Shown: piece after piece, positions 7,746 to 16,574 of the stretch | How the letters are laid out: every line of letters begins with the position of its first letter | How positions within the stretch are numbered: the first letter of the stretch is position 1 | Source: Methylomonas sp. | GTDB taxonomy: Bacteria; Pseudomonadota; Gammaproteobacteria; Methylococcales; Methylomonadaceae | DNA: 36,380 nt | Direction of reading: 5' to 3' | Assembly (NCBI GenBank): GCA_026989395.1 | Contig: JALSJK010000181.1 | Span: forward strand, 1-36,380 | Program-made: the position numbers and the translations under genes | Notes under the pieces: model-generated | Told to the model about the DNA's origin: nothing | Seen by the model: only the letters and a program-made list of their open reading frames with translations | Databases searched by the model: none

Positions 7746-8621
7746 CTATGAAGCTTTTCCTGATGAGGCTTTTTTGATCAAAGTATTTATTAATTGAATA
7801 ATATAATTAACAGTTTCCTTGATCAACTCAAAAACATAGGTTACCACCTCAGCGGCAGTCATCCCTTTAAATTTTTTCGCTAATAAAGGAGCAAGTAGCA
7901 AACCAATTGCTAAACCGACCACCATAACACCAGATATAAATGAATCATCTGAAGCGGTTGGCTGCTGCTTTTTGGCAGTTGCAGCTTTGGCGGATGCGGA
8001 ATCAGTGGACTGATTATAGGATAACTTTTCCGGGATAGCTCCAGAATAATCATCCTGCACTACAAACTCGGTTACTCCTGGAATACTTGGCAAATCACCA
8101 CTTCCTTTTCCGACTTTTAACTGCCCTTTCATCCCTTTCTCCATATGCTGGGCCAGATCGCAATGAACCAAATAGGTTTTGTCACCCGGAGGTAAAATTA
8201 AAGTTCCTGACACTTTTCCAGGCCCAGTCACTTCTAAATGAAACATGCCTTTCGGGTACAAATATCCAGGCAAACCATGCATCATCCATTGATGTCTGAC
8301 ATGATCTTCATTAATAAAGTGAACAGTCAACTTGGTACATGGCTCAAACTGATATTCTTGAACATCAAATGCAAACATTCTTCCTGGAAATTTTTTGGCG
8401 TACTTATGCCCAGCATGCACGGTGATTTCTTTAGTTGTGGCAATTTTGTCACAACCGCCCGGCAAAGTATCCAGGTTCTGACCCATCACCATACCGCCGC
8501 CCATATCCATTAAATGGCCGCCACCATGATCCATTAACATATTATCGTGATCTTCAATTTCCTGAGCAAATACTACACTCGAGAACAAAAAAGACATTGC
8601 TGTAAAAAATAACACTCTCAT
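7746..8621 (-). CDS. Membrane-anchored cupredoxin with His/Met-rich N-terminus
   Basis: This is a predicted periplasmic copper protein, probably an electron or copper carrier for the oxidase encoded just upstream. The 291 residues run: signal peptide (1-19); a short Asp/His/Met/Gly-rich stretch (about 24-47) likely to bind metal; and a cupredoxin domain (about 60-170). A complete type 1 copper site is visible: His110, then Cys154, His159 and Met164 with the classical spacing of five and ten residues. After a low-complexity linker there is one transmembrane helix (about 228-248) and an amphipathic C-terminal tail. Cys57 and Cys95 may form a disulfide. A strong ribosome binding site (GGGGAGG) lies in the end of the oxidase gene, whose stop is one base away, so the two are translationally linked. 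Confidence 0.8.
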   Translation of the reverse strand: MRVLFFTAMSFLFSSVVFAQEIEDHDNMLMDHGGGHLMDMGGGMVMGQNLDTLPGGCDKIATTKEITVHAGHKYAKKFPGRMFAFDVQEYQFEPCTKLTVHFINEDHVRHQWMMHGLPGYLYPKGMFHLEVTGPGKVSGTLILPPGDKTYLVHCDLAQHMEKGMKGQLKVGKGSGDLPSIPGVTEFVVQDDYSGAIPEKLSYNQSTDSASAKAATAKKQQPTASDDSFISGVMVVGLAIGLLLAPLLAKKFKGMTAAEVVTYVFELIKETVNYIIQLINTLIKKASSGKAS

Positions 8622-8622
8622 C

Positions 8623-10374
8623 TTAAGCCTCCCCTTTTTTAGAGGAAATCAGGGCTATAATTTTCTCCCGATTGATAACCACGATATAAGCAAAAATACC
8701 CAACATCAATCCCACCAAAAAATTCCTGAATGAGTTATTGCCACCTCCATTACCAGCCTTAGCCTGATTCCTTTTGGCTTCAGCCAGCGTCATCGGCCCT
8801 TTTACCATCATTGGCACTGCAGGTGGTGGGTTTTTAAAGCCAGTTGCATCAACTTCGCCTAAACTATTCCATTCATCAATGTCTTGCCAAACCGGATAGT
8901 TTCTTGCAGAAAAGGCCTTGGTAAATAATGGCATTATGTTTTCACCAATTGCTTTCGGTAAACCTTCTTCATTTAAGTATTTTTTATAAACAACTGCACT
9001 GACATTACCGCCTGGATTCATGCCATCTGTAGTAATCCCTTTTTCCCTATGGTCGTGAAAAATCCAGATACCTTCACCATAACTATGCAACCCATCATCA
9101 ACAGTACTGAGCATAATGTCATTTCGCTGCGCTGGCGCCATGTCATAAACATCACGCATAATTTGAGAATCAGGATTATGCTCCACGCCATCATAGTGCG
9201 TTATTGTGCCTTTGTGGCCATGCGTATGAATTGCTAATATCTCACCACTACTATTAAACATCCTGGTTTTAATTTTTTTGTCCGGCTCAGCGACAATAAT
9301 TGATTCCCTCAATGTATACGGGAATGAACGTCCATTTAGAACATGATAATCCTCTGTAGAATCCGTCATGTCATAGCGACGATTCATATCCCTGGCAATT
9401 AACCGAGGATCATTATATTTTTGAACAATGTTATGAAGCTCCTTGTCCATCGCATGATAATGCAAGTCATATTCATTATCGTATTCCTCCAGGATGGCTT
9501 TTGCCGGATGTCGCACCTGGCCACCACCGACATTAAAAGTCTGCACCCAATTATTGGGACGATTCTCCTCGACGATGAACATGCCCACCAGCCCCATTGC
9601 TAAATGTACATGAGTTTGAACATGGCAGTGATAAACAAATGTTCCAGGCTGTCTGGGACGAATCTCATAAGTTTTACTTTGTCCCGGCAAAACAAACTTG
9701 TCGCTAGTCTGCGGCACACCATCATTACCTTCACCAGAACTATCAATCCAAGGATGATCAACACCATGCAAATGGATAGTATGCGGAAAATAATGAGTAT
9801 TTTCTAAAACAATCCAAACGACATCGCCCTGTTCAACCCTTATCGGAGGCGAAGGCATTCTCAACAGAGGATTAGCTTCAAGCCCCACAAAACTCCGAGT
9901 AGCCATACCTCTGGATTTCGGTGCAAACACCCACATTCCAGGTTCTATTCCAGGAGCAATATCAAAGGTAGGTACCACACCATCGAAATCAGGCGAGTGG
10001 CCATTTAATTCAGTAACTTCCAGCTTGATGATGATATGATCAGGGTCTCCGTCACCATCCATGTCATTGGTTTTAGTGATTGCATCCGCTGCAAAATAGG
10101 TATCCATCAAAGTATCCATGGAAACATTATTGGTGCCCTTTACCTCAATGGCAACTTGCGCTGGATTATCGGGGTGACACCTAAGTGACTCCTGAATTTC
10201 CACACCTTCGATTTTTGTCGCTTCACGCCACTCTGCATTACCTTTTGGGCAAACAGCTTCTGGTTTGTCAGGATCTATTTTTACCGTTTTTGGCAAATTC
10301 ACAGCTGCTGATGCCGTAAATGGCATCAGCGCTACAAATCCACTTAACAGTACTAACAGCGGATATTTCTGCAT
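8623..10374 (-). CDS. Two-domain multicopper oxidase, membrane anchored
   Basis: This is a predicted periplasmic multicopper oxidase of 583 residues. It has a signal peptide (cleavage near residue 23), a roughly 150-residue N-terminal region with Cys42/Cys66 and an Asp-rich loop (104-112), two cupredoxin domains, and a C-terminal transmembrane helix (about 551-567). Domain 1 has HTIHLHG (198-204) and YHCHVQTH (248-255), giving type 1 ligands Cys250, His255 and Met260 plus trinuclear ligands. Domain 2 has HTHGH (383-387) and FHDH (439-442): the Cys is Asp441 and the following His is Gly446, so its type 1 site is lost. That pattern matches two-domain oxidases with the type 1 site in domain 1 only (type C as I recall the scheme). 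AGGT precedes the ATG. Substrate unknown. Confidence 0.83.
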   Translation of the reverse strand: MQKYPLLVLLSGFVALMPFTASAAVNLPKTVKIDPDKPEAVCPKGNAEWREATKIEGVEIQESLRCHPDNPAQVAIEVKGTNNVSMDTLMDTYFAADAITKTNDMDGDGDPDHIIIKLEVTELNGHSPDFDGVVPTFDIAPGIEPGMWVFAPKSRGMATRSFVGLEANPLLRMPSPPIRVEQGDVVWIVLENTHYFPHTIHLHGVDHPWIDSSGEGNDGVPQTSDKFVLPGQSKTYEIRPRQPGTFVYHCHVQTHVHLAMGLVGMFIVEENRPNNWVQTFNVGGGQVRHPAKAILEEYDNEYDLHYHAMDKELHNIVQKYNDPRLIARDMNRRYDMTDSTEDYHVLNGRSFPYTLRESIIVAEPDKKIKTRMFNSSGEILAIHTHGHKGTITHYDGVEHNPDSQIMRDVYDMAPAQRNDIMLSTVDDGLHSYGEGIWIFHDHREKGITTDGMNPGGNVSAVVYKKYLNEEGLPKAIGENIMPLFTKAFSARNYPVWQDIDEWNSLGEVDATGFKNPPPAVPMMVKGPMTLAEAKRNQAKAGNGGGNNSFRNFLVGLMLGIFAYIVVINREKIIALISSKKGEA

Positions 10375-10419
10375 TTTATTTACCTACTTAAAAATATTCT
10401 TGCAGGGTTTAAACAATAA

Positions 10420-11010
10420 TTAGCTTTTGATTTTGCCAATAATCTCATCAACTTTTTCTTTAAAGCCTGCGTGTGAAAGATAGAGAACGTACAAGCCTGC
10501 TAAAACAAAAAATGCATAGAGCAACATTTCATTTGTAGAAGTCGGTTTGCCTTTTCCTGCAACAAAGCCCATATGCGCATCTAGTCTTTCGCCATTTTCT
10601 GGAACTAAAGTGATATGGATTAAATACTGGCCAGGCTCAGGCACACCATTTGGCAAAGATAAGACCACAGTACCAGATTTATGTCTCTTTTTTTCCATAA
10701 AAAACACCCGCTTGCCTTCTGGTTCTTTGGTTACTTCAAACTCAACTTCCGCATCACGATAGCGCATGTCCTGATAATCAAAAACTAGCTGAGTCAAGGT
10801 ATCAGTATCGGGTAAAACCCCGCAAAACTCTTCAGCCGGGTAAGCTTTCGGCTGATATGCTGTGTAATGGATCCAATGATCCGGCTCAAGCTCAAACTTA
10901 CATTGATCAGTATCTGTTCCTTTAGCTCCACCATGCGCTAAAACTGAAGCTGAAAAAATTAGCGCGAATAAGCCAATAACGCCATGAGTTAATATTTGTT
11001 TTAAGTTCAT
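10420..11010 (-). CDS. Exported membrane-anchored protein with predicted N-terminal His
   Basis: This is the first gene of the copper operon; I recognise no named family. The 196-residue precursor has a signal peptide whose best cleavage site (VLA, residue 25) would leave His26 followed by Gly-Gly as the mature N-terminus. A free N-terminal His is the hallmark of copper sites in CopC, PmoB and LPMO proteins. The periplasmic part is beta-rich in appearance, with Cys37 and Cys63 and further His at 45, 48, 110, 132 and 146. One transmembrane helix (about 161-179) and a basic tail follow. The ribosome binding site AGGAAGGTG is strong, 5 bases from the ATG. The operon suggests a role in delivering copper to, or interacting with, the oxidase; copper binding is inferred. 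Confidence 0.72.
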   Translation of the reverse strand: MNLKQILTHGVIGLFALIFSASVLAHGGAKGTDTDQCKFELEPDHWIHYTAYQPKAYPAEEFCGVLPDTDTLTQLVFDYQDMRYRDAEVEFEVTKEPEGKRVFFMEKKRHKSGTVVLSLPNGVPEPGQYLIHITLVPENGERLDAHMGFVAGKGKPTSTNEMLLYAFFVLAGLYVLYLSHAGFKEKVDEIIGKIKS

Positions 11011-11140
11011 AATTCACCTTCCTGTTAGATAATCTATTTCTTTTTGTTGTATGTTCGCTTGACTTGTACTCAAGATTTCCCTGTAGAATTCAAGCCAATT
11101 AACAGCGCAGGATGCTAACACATTCCCACACTATAATAAA

Positions 11141-11168
11141 GGAAGTTTAGACTTTACAGAAAACTTCC
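11141..11168. promoter_or_regulatory. Inverted repeat, candidate operator of the copper operon
   Basis: GGAAGTTT (11141-11148) and its exact complement AAACTTCC (11161-11168) are separated by 12 bases. The repeat starts right where transcription from the predicted minus-strand promoter would begin, a common position for a repressor site. It is not a recognisable CueR, CopR or Fur box. Function is inferred from position only. Confidence 0.4.
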
Positions 11169-11174
11169 AGCCTG

Positions 11175-11204
11175 ATTATACATAAGCATATTATTAATGT
11201 CTAA
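11175..11204 (-). promoter_or_regulatory. Predicted sigma-70 promoter of the copper operon
   Basis: The minus strand has TTAGAC (11199-11204), an 18-bp spacer and a perfect TATAAT (11175-11180). The leader to the first copper-operon start codon would be about 155 bases long. The pgi-facing side of this 275-bp divergent region also has a TATAAT on the plus strand (11132-11137), but without a convincing -35. Confidence 0.45.
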
Positions 11205-11285
11205 TCTTTGTGATGCTTAAGATTGCTTCCTCGCTTTTGTTTGCGTAAACTTTCCCCATAATTTTAATTTTTGGAGTACGTGTAA

Positions 11286-12920
11286 ATGTCATCCCTTTGC
11301 AAATATGCTGCCTGGAAAGCCCTGGATAAACATTTCCAGGAAGTTAAAGACCTCCACATGCGTGATGCCTTTGCCTCAGACCCCAAACGATTTAAAAAGT
11401 TCTCTACCCAGCTTGATGACATTCTTTTCGATTACTCCAAAAATCGAATTACAACAGATACACTTCCCTTACTGATTGCTCTCGCTAACGAAGCAGGATT
11501 AAAGGCAAAAACAGAAGCCATGTTCAATGGCGAAAAAATTAATGTTACAGAAAACAGGGCTGTCTTGCATACAGCCCTGCGCAACCGGAGCAATCATCCA
11601 GTCTACGTCGATGGACAAGATGTTATGCCGGGCATAAACCTTGTTTTGGAAAAAATGCGCATCTTTTGTGACCGCGTCCATTCCGGGAAGTGGCGAGGAT
11701 ATACTGGAAAGCCTATCAAAGACGTCGTTAATATTGGTATTGGCGGCTCAGATTTAGGTCCTAAAATGGTTTCTACTGCCTTGACTCCTTATGCCTCTTT
11801 AGGAATTAAAGTTCATTTCATTTCGAATGTTGACCAAACAGACCTGGTCCAGATTTTAAGCCCCTTGTCGCCAGAAACCACCTTGTTTTTAGTCGCTTCA
11901 AAAACATTTACGACTCAAGAAACCATGATAAATGCTCATTCAGCACGAAAATGGTTATTAGACAAAGCTATCGATGAAAGCGCGATCGCCAAACATTTTG
12001 CCGCTATTTCCACCAATACTAAACTGGTCACTGAATTTGGCATTGAAGAAGAACATATGTTTGAATTTTGGGATTGGGTCGGCGGCCGCTTTTCCGTATG
12101 GTCAGCTATTGGCCTGTCTGTAGCTCTTTATGTTGGCATGGACCATTTTGAAGCCTTATTGGCCGGCGCCCACAAGGCAGACTTACATTTTCGTCATACA
12201 CCTTATGAACAAAACATCCCTGTCATAATGGCATTATTGGGGATTTGGTATAACAATTTTTTTAAAGCCAGCTCCCATGCGCTGCTGCCATATAATCAAT
12301 CTTTATTGCATTTTTCAGATTACTTTCAACAAGGTGATATGGAAAGCAATGGAAAAAGCGTTGATCTTAATGGCAACCCGGTCGATTATGAAACTGGCCC
12401 CATTATTTGGGGACAACCCGGCACAAATGGACAGCATGCTTTTTTCCAACTTATTCACCAAGGTACAAAATTAATACCTTGCGATTTTCATGCTCCCGCA
12501 ATCAGCCGATATAATCTTGCAGAGCATCATAATATTCTACTTTCAAACTATCTTGCCCAGCCCGAGGCATTAATGAAAGGAAAAACTGCTGAAGAGGTTA
12601 AAAGAGAATTGCCGGAAGAGGATAGAAACAACAAATTTCTTGTCGCATCCAAAACCTTTATCGGAAATAAGCCGACCAATTCTTTTCTGTTTAAAAAATT
12701 AACACCAGAAACACTAGGCACTCTGATAGCTTTTTATGAACATAAAATTTTTGTTCAAGGCGCCATTTGGAACATCAACTCATTTGATCAAATGGGAGTG
12801 GAATTAGGAAAAAAATTGGCCAAAGTGATCTTGCCTGAACTTTTGACAGATGAAACAATCACAAGTCACGACAGCTCAACCAATGGTTTGATAAACTACT
12901 TCAAACAAATCAGAAAGTAA
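11286..12920 (+). CDS. pgi: Glucose-6-phosphate isomerase
   Basis: Pgi interconverts glucose-6-phosphate and fructose-6-phosphate in the cytoplasm. The 544-residue length matches the bacterial enzyme. Both classical signatures are visible: [18 protein letters not shown] near residue 260 and [21 protein letters not shown] near residue 500. The sugar-phosphate loop ([13 protein letters not shown]) and [18 protein letters not shown], containing the active-site His, are also present. GGAG lies 9 bases before the ATG. It is divergent from the copper operon and followed by mltF after about 100 bases with no terminator seen. glk lies about 4 kb away on the other strand, so hexose phosphorylation and isomerisation are both encoded here. 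Confidence 0.97.
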   Translation: MSSLCKYAAWKALDKHFQEVKDLHMRDAFASDPKRFKKFSTQLDDILFDYSKNRITTDTLPLLIALANEAGLKAKTEAMFNGEKINVTENRAVLHTALRNRSNHPVYVDGQDVMPGINLVLEKMRIFCDRVHSGKWRGYTGKPIKDVVNIGIGGSDLGPKMVSTALTPYASLGIKVHFISNVDQTDLVQILSPLSPETTLFLVASKTFTTQETMINAHSARKWLLDKAIDESAIAKHFAAISTNTKLVTEFGIEEEHMFEFWDWVGGRFSVWSAIGLSVALYVGMDHFEALLAGAHKADLHFRHTPYEQNIPVIMALLGIWYNNFFKASSHALLPYNQSLLHFSDYFQQGDMESNGKSVDLNGNPVDYETGPIIWGQPGTNGQHAFFQLIHQGTKLIPCDFHAPAISRYNLAEHHNILLSNYLAQPEALMKGKTAEEVKRELPEEDRNNKFLVASKTFIGNKPTNSFLFKKLTPETLGTLIAFYEHKIFVQGAIWNINSFDQMGVELGKKLAKVILPELLTDETITSHDSSTNGLINYFKQIRK

Positions 12921-13017
12921 CTATATGGCCAAGCATTCCAGATATACTCGGCATCTAAAAGAATTTTTACGTTGTTGTTTAAAACAATTTTAAGGAAGCT
13001 TTTACCAAACAAAGGTA

Positions 13018-14472
13018 ATGGATAAACCTACTCACTTCTTCCTGGCACTAAAAACAACTATATTCCTACTTTTTTTTATAGCCATTATCTCATGGCTATT
13101 CTCTTGTGAAAAAGGCTTAACTCATCTTGAACGAATCCAAAAATCCGGCATTCTTAAAATTGCAACTCGAGTTGACCCAACTACTTACTATCAAGGGCCA
13201 AATGGACCTATTGGCCTTGAATACGATTTAGTCACATTGTTTGCAAAACGTTTGGGGGTAACTGTCCAGTTTGCAACTATTGATAACTTTAGCGAAATTC
13301 TTGACCAAATTGAAACCGGCAAAACGGATATCGCTGCTGCGGGACTAACTATTACAAAAAGCCGTCAAAAGAAAATGCGCTTTGCTCCCGGCTATCAAAA
13401 AATCACTGAACAAATCATCTATCGTTCTGGCAGCAAACGCCCCAAAAGGCCTAAACATTTAGCAAATGCACTGCTGGAAGTTGTCAATAACACCAGCCAC
13501 ATTGAATCCCTGAAAAAACTGGCACAAACAAACCCTGAAATAGCATGGGAAGTGAATACCAACCTCGATACCAGCGGCCTGATATATTTAGTAGATCAAG
13601 GTTTGATCGATTATACCGTTGCCGACTCTAACCAGTTTGCTTTAATTCGCCGATTCTATCCAAAACTATATGCGGCTTTTAGCATCTCAAAACCTAGACA
13701 GCTGGCATGGGCTCTAAGTCGTTCAGAAGATGACAGCCTTTATAATGAAGTTACCGCTTTTTTTAAAAAAATCAAAAAAGACAAAACATTAGATCAATTA
13801 ATTGAACGACATTACAGTTATGTTACAAGCTTGAATTATGTTGACTTATGTAAATTCAGGGAGCACGTAAAAAGCCGTTTGCCAGCCTTGCAAAATATCT
13901 TTGAAAAAGCCGGACAAAAACATAAACTGGATTGGAGATTCATTGCAGCCATCAGCTATCAAGAATCTCACTGGCGAAATAAAGCAACCTCCCCGACAGG
14001 CGTTAAAGGCTTGATGATGCTGACTCTCAGCACTGCCAAACAACTAAAAATCAAAGACCGCACCAACCCTTACGACAGCATCTTTGGCGGCACGAAATAT
14101 TTCCAAATATTACATAAAAAAATCCCTGATCGTATCTCAGAGCCAGACCGGACATGGATGGCTTTAGCAGCATATAATGTTGGCTTTGGTCATCTTGAAG
14201 ATGCTCGAATACTCACTCGTAGACTCGGCAAAAACCCCGATTTATGGCTAGACGTCAAAAAATCCCTGCCATTGCTGGCCAAAAAAAGATGGTACAGGCA
14301 AACTAAACACGGCTATGCCAGAGGTAATGAGCCGGTAAAATATGTTGAAAATATTCGCAGCTACTATGACTTACTGATTTGGCTGACAGAAGATGATCAA
14401 ATAGAGAATCGGGTTATGACAGCGTATTATCCAAAAAATAATGCATTAAAAGTCATAGGGACGGCTCTTTAA
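13018..14472 (+). CDS. mltF: Membrane-bound lytic murein transglycosylase F
   Basis: MltF cleaves peptidoglycan glycan strands in the periplasm, forming 1,6-anhydro-muropeptides. The 484-residue protein has an N-terminal hydrophobic segment (about 11-29), a periplasmic solute-binding-like regulatory domain (about 42-265) and a C-terminal Slt/goose-lysozyme-type domain. The catalytic Glu316 is in SYQESHW; downstream are ATSPTGVKGLMML, ALAAYNVGFGH and YVENIRSYYDL, all standard for MltF. A Cys at residue 30 follows the hydrophobic segment, but the preceding residues are a poor lipobox, so it may be signal-anchored. The 3' end overlaps the convergent ald stop by 4 bases. The ATG at 13018 has only a weak, close AAAGGT upstream. 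Confidence 0.94.
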   Translation: MDKPTHFFLALKTTIFLLFFIAIISWLFSCEKGLTHLERIQKSGILKIATRVDPTTYYQGPNGPIGLEYDLVTLFAKRLGVTVQFATIDNFSEILDQIETGKTDIAAAGLTITKSRQKKMRFAPGYQKITEQIIYRSGSKRPKRPKHLANALLEVVNNTSHIESLKKLAQTNPEIAWEVNTNLDTSGLIYLVDQGLIDYTVADSNQFALIRRFYPKLYAAFSISKPRQLAWALSRSEDDSLYNEVTAFFKKIKKDKTLDQLIERHYSYVTSLNYVDLCKFREHVKSRLPALQNIFEKAGQKHKLDWRFIAAISYQESHWRNKATSPTGVKGLMMLTLSTAKQLKIKDRTNPYDSIFGGTKYFQILHKKIPDRISEPDRTWMALAAYNVGFGHLEDARILTRRLGKNPDLWLDVKKSLPLLAKKRWYRQTKHGYARGNEPVKYVENIRSYYDLLIWLTEDDQIENRVMTAYYPKNNALKVIGTAL

Positions 14473-15578
14473 TGTAAGTCTTCTAAAGCCTTGTATTGCT
14501 GGTTTAACCCCAAGGCTTCCGCTACTTTCGAATAAGTAATATAACCCGCATGCACATTAATCGCTTTTGCTAAATCTCTCCTGGCTTTAAAAAAATCCAG
14601 TCCATATCGAGCCAAATCCAGTAAATAAGGCATTGTCGCCTCAGTTAACGCAATGGTTGAAGTTCTTGGATAGGCACCAGGCATATTCGTGACACAATAA
14701 TGAATCACTCCATGCTTGATAAATGTTGGCTGGGCATGGGTAGTTGGCTGCGAAGTTTCAATGCATCCGCCCTGATCAATACTGACATCAACCACCACTG
14801 AGCCTGGAATCATGTTTTTGATCATTGCCTCGGTGACAACATAAGGCGCTTTGGCACCTCTGGCAAGCACCGCGCCAACCACTAAGTCAGCATCGCTGGT
14901 CTGGCAAGCAATATTATCAGGGGTGGACAACACAAAAAAACACCCTGGCAATTCACTTTCTATGATTTGTTGCCCTTTCTCCTCACTCAATCCTGCAATA
15001 TAGACTTCTGCCCCCATACTCGACGCAACATGCGCTGCATGTCGCCCAACAACGCCATCGCCAATAACCAAAACTTTGCCGTATTTTTTCCCCATTACTG
15101 TACCAAGCTGCATTCCCTTGCCTTGATTAAACCTGGCAAGATAATAGCTGCCCATTAAAGTTGCCATATTTCCAGCCACTGCACTCATTGGCGCTAAAAT
15201 AGGTAACCGGCCACACTCATCCTCCAGGGTTTCATAAGCAATCGCGGTCACTTTGTTTTTCAATAAAACCTGAGTCAGTTCAGGATCAACACCCGCCAAA
15301 TGAAAAAAAGTAAACACCATTTGCTGACTCAGGTATTGATATTCTGACGGCAGGGGTTCTTTGACTTTTACCACAAGCTCAACTTGCCATGCTTTCCCAG
15401 TATCAACAATATCTGCCCCTGCCTGCTGATATTGCTCACCTGAAAAACCTGACCCGTCACCTGCCTTGGTTTCAACCAAGACCACGTGACCTTCCTGGCA
15501 CAAACGCTTAACGCCATCAGGCGTTACAGAAACCCGGTTTTCCTTTGCTTTGATTTCTTTAACAACACCTATCTTCAT
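14469..15578 (-). CDS. ald: Alanine dehydrogenase
   Basis: Ald catalyses reversible NAD-dependent deamination of L-alanine to pyruvate and ammonia. The 369 residues match the family. Visible are Arg15 and Lys73 in VKVKEP (substrate binding), His93 in FFHLAG, the Rossmann loop GDGVVGRHAA near 173-182, and VDVSIDQGGCIETSQPTTH near the active-site Asp. The gene lies 9 bases downstream of glk and is probably the last of a DUF411-glk-ald operon. In methylotrophs and others, Ald can assimilate ammonia, but its direction here is unknown. No clear Shine-Dalgarno precedes the ATG, so translation may be coupled to glk. Confidence 0.96.
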   Translation of the reverse strand: MKIGVVKEIKAKENRVSVTPDGVKRLCQEGHVVLVETKAGDGSGFSGEQYQQAGADIVDTGKAWQVELVVKVKEPLPSEYQYLSQQMVFTFFHLAGVDPELTQVLLKNKVTAIAYETLEDECGRLPILAPMSAVAGNMATLMGSYYLARFNQGKGMQLGTVMGKKYGKVLVIGDGVVGRHAAHVASSMGAEVYIAGLSEEKGQQIIESELPGCFFVLSTPDNIACQTSDADLVVGAVLARGAKAPYVVTEAMIKNMIPGSVVVDVSIDQGGCIETSQPTTHAQPTFIKHGVIHYCVTNMPGAYPRTSTIALTEATMPYLLDLARYGLDFFKARRDLAKAINVHAGYITYSKVAEALGLNQQYKALEDLH

Positions 15579-15587
15579 GAAATAAAA

Positions 15588-16574
15588 TCAACCAATTTGG
15601 GCCAAAGCTTTTTGAAAAGCGCCTAACAAACCAACCTCAGGGTTCAAGCACACCTTCACAGACATTTTCTGCAAAATCTGATGGTAGCGTCCTTTAGCTA
15701 AAAAACCCTCAAGAAAACATCCCTGCTGTAATAAAGGCAGAATCTTGGGTGCAATCCCCCCTGCCAAATAAACCCCACCGTAAGGTAAACATTTTAAAGC
15801 CAAATTCCCGGCTTCATTGCCATAAATCCGGCAAAACAGCTCCAAAGCCTGCTGACATAACCGATCGCGCGCTGAAACGCCCGCTTCACCAATCACTGAA
15901 GGAGCATCATCCGTTGCTTTTAATACTCGCTCAATCTCAGCAGATGGCTCAACGCCTGATTGCTTTAAAAACTGGTAAATATTATGCAATCCCTCACCAG
16001 ATACCAAACGCTCGTAACTGACATGATCAGGATATCTTTTCCACAAAAACTTCAATAACTCAATTTCTTGCTCATTGGATGGTGCAAAATCGGTATGCCC
16101 GCCTTCAGTTGCAATAGGATGGTGCGTTTCTCCATCCCAACACATAATCGCTTCGCCTAATCCCGTTCCTGCAGCAAGAACGGCAATATGCCCGGACATT
16201 TGCTGTGAATCTGGATTTAACTCGAAAAACGCATCATCGGACAGACTCAGCACACCCCAGGCCGCCGCCTCCAAATCATTAATCAAACAGGTATTAGGAG
16301 TCTCTAAGATTTTACTTAATTCTCTTTGTGTAATCGTCCAGCCAAGATTGGTTAAATAACAATCGCCATTTACAATCGGCCCCGCAACGCCAAGACATGC
16401 AGAAGCAATAGCTGGATATGCTGTTTGCCCAAGAAACTCAGCTAATACCTGTTCGAAAGATTGATACTCGGCACAAACATAGGTCTGTTTCTGTACGCAT
16501 TTTAATTCTCCAGGCTCCTGAAGATAAAGCGCCAGTACCGCTTTGGTTCCGCCAACATCGCCGACAAGGATCAT
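15588..16574 (-). CDS. glk: Glucokinase
   Basis: Glk phosphorylates glucose to glucose-6-phosphate with ATP in the cytoplasm. The 328-residue protein is of the E. coli Glk type (ROK/hexokinase fold). It shows the phosphate loop GDVGGTKAVLAL (5-16), CLGVAGPIVNG (60-70), the catalytic Asp100 in LINDLEAAAWG, LAAGTGLGEA, EGGHTDFAP and GGVYLAGGIAPK. GAGGG lies 6-7 bases before the ATG, inside the end of the DUF411 gene. The DUF411 stop and this start share one base (TAATG), suggesting translational coupling. With pgi nearby it supplies glucose-6-phosphate, possibly from glycogen or sucrose turnover. Confidence 0.94.
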   Translation of the reverse strand: MILVGDVGGTKAVLALYLQEPGELKCVQKQTYVCAEYQSFEQVLAEFLGQTAYPAIASACLGVAGPIVNGDCYLTNLGWTITQRELSKILETPNTCLINDLEAAAWGVLSLSDDAFFELNPDSQQMSGHIAVLAAGTGLGEAIMCWDGETHHPIATEGGHTDFAPSNEQEIELLKFLWKRYPDHVSYERLVSGEGLHNIYQFLKQSGVEPSAEIERVLKATDDAPSVIGEAGVSARDRLCQQALELFCRIYGNEAGNLALKCLPYGGVYLAGGIAPKILPLLQQGCFLEGFLAKGRYHQILQKMSVKVCLNPEVGLLGAFQKALAQIG

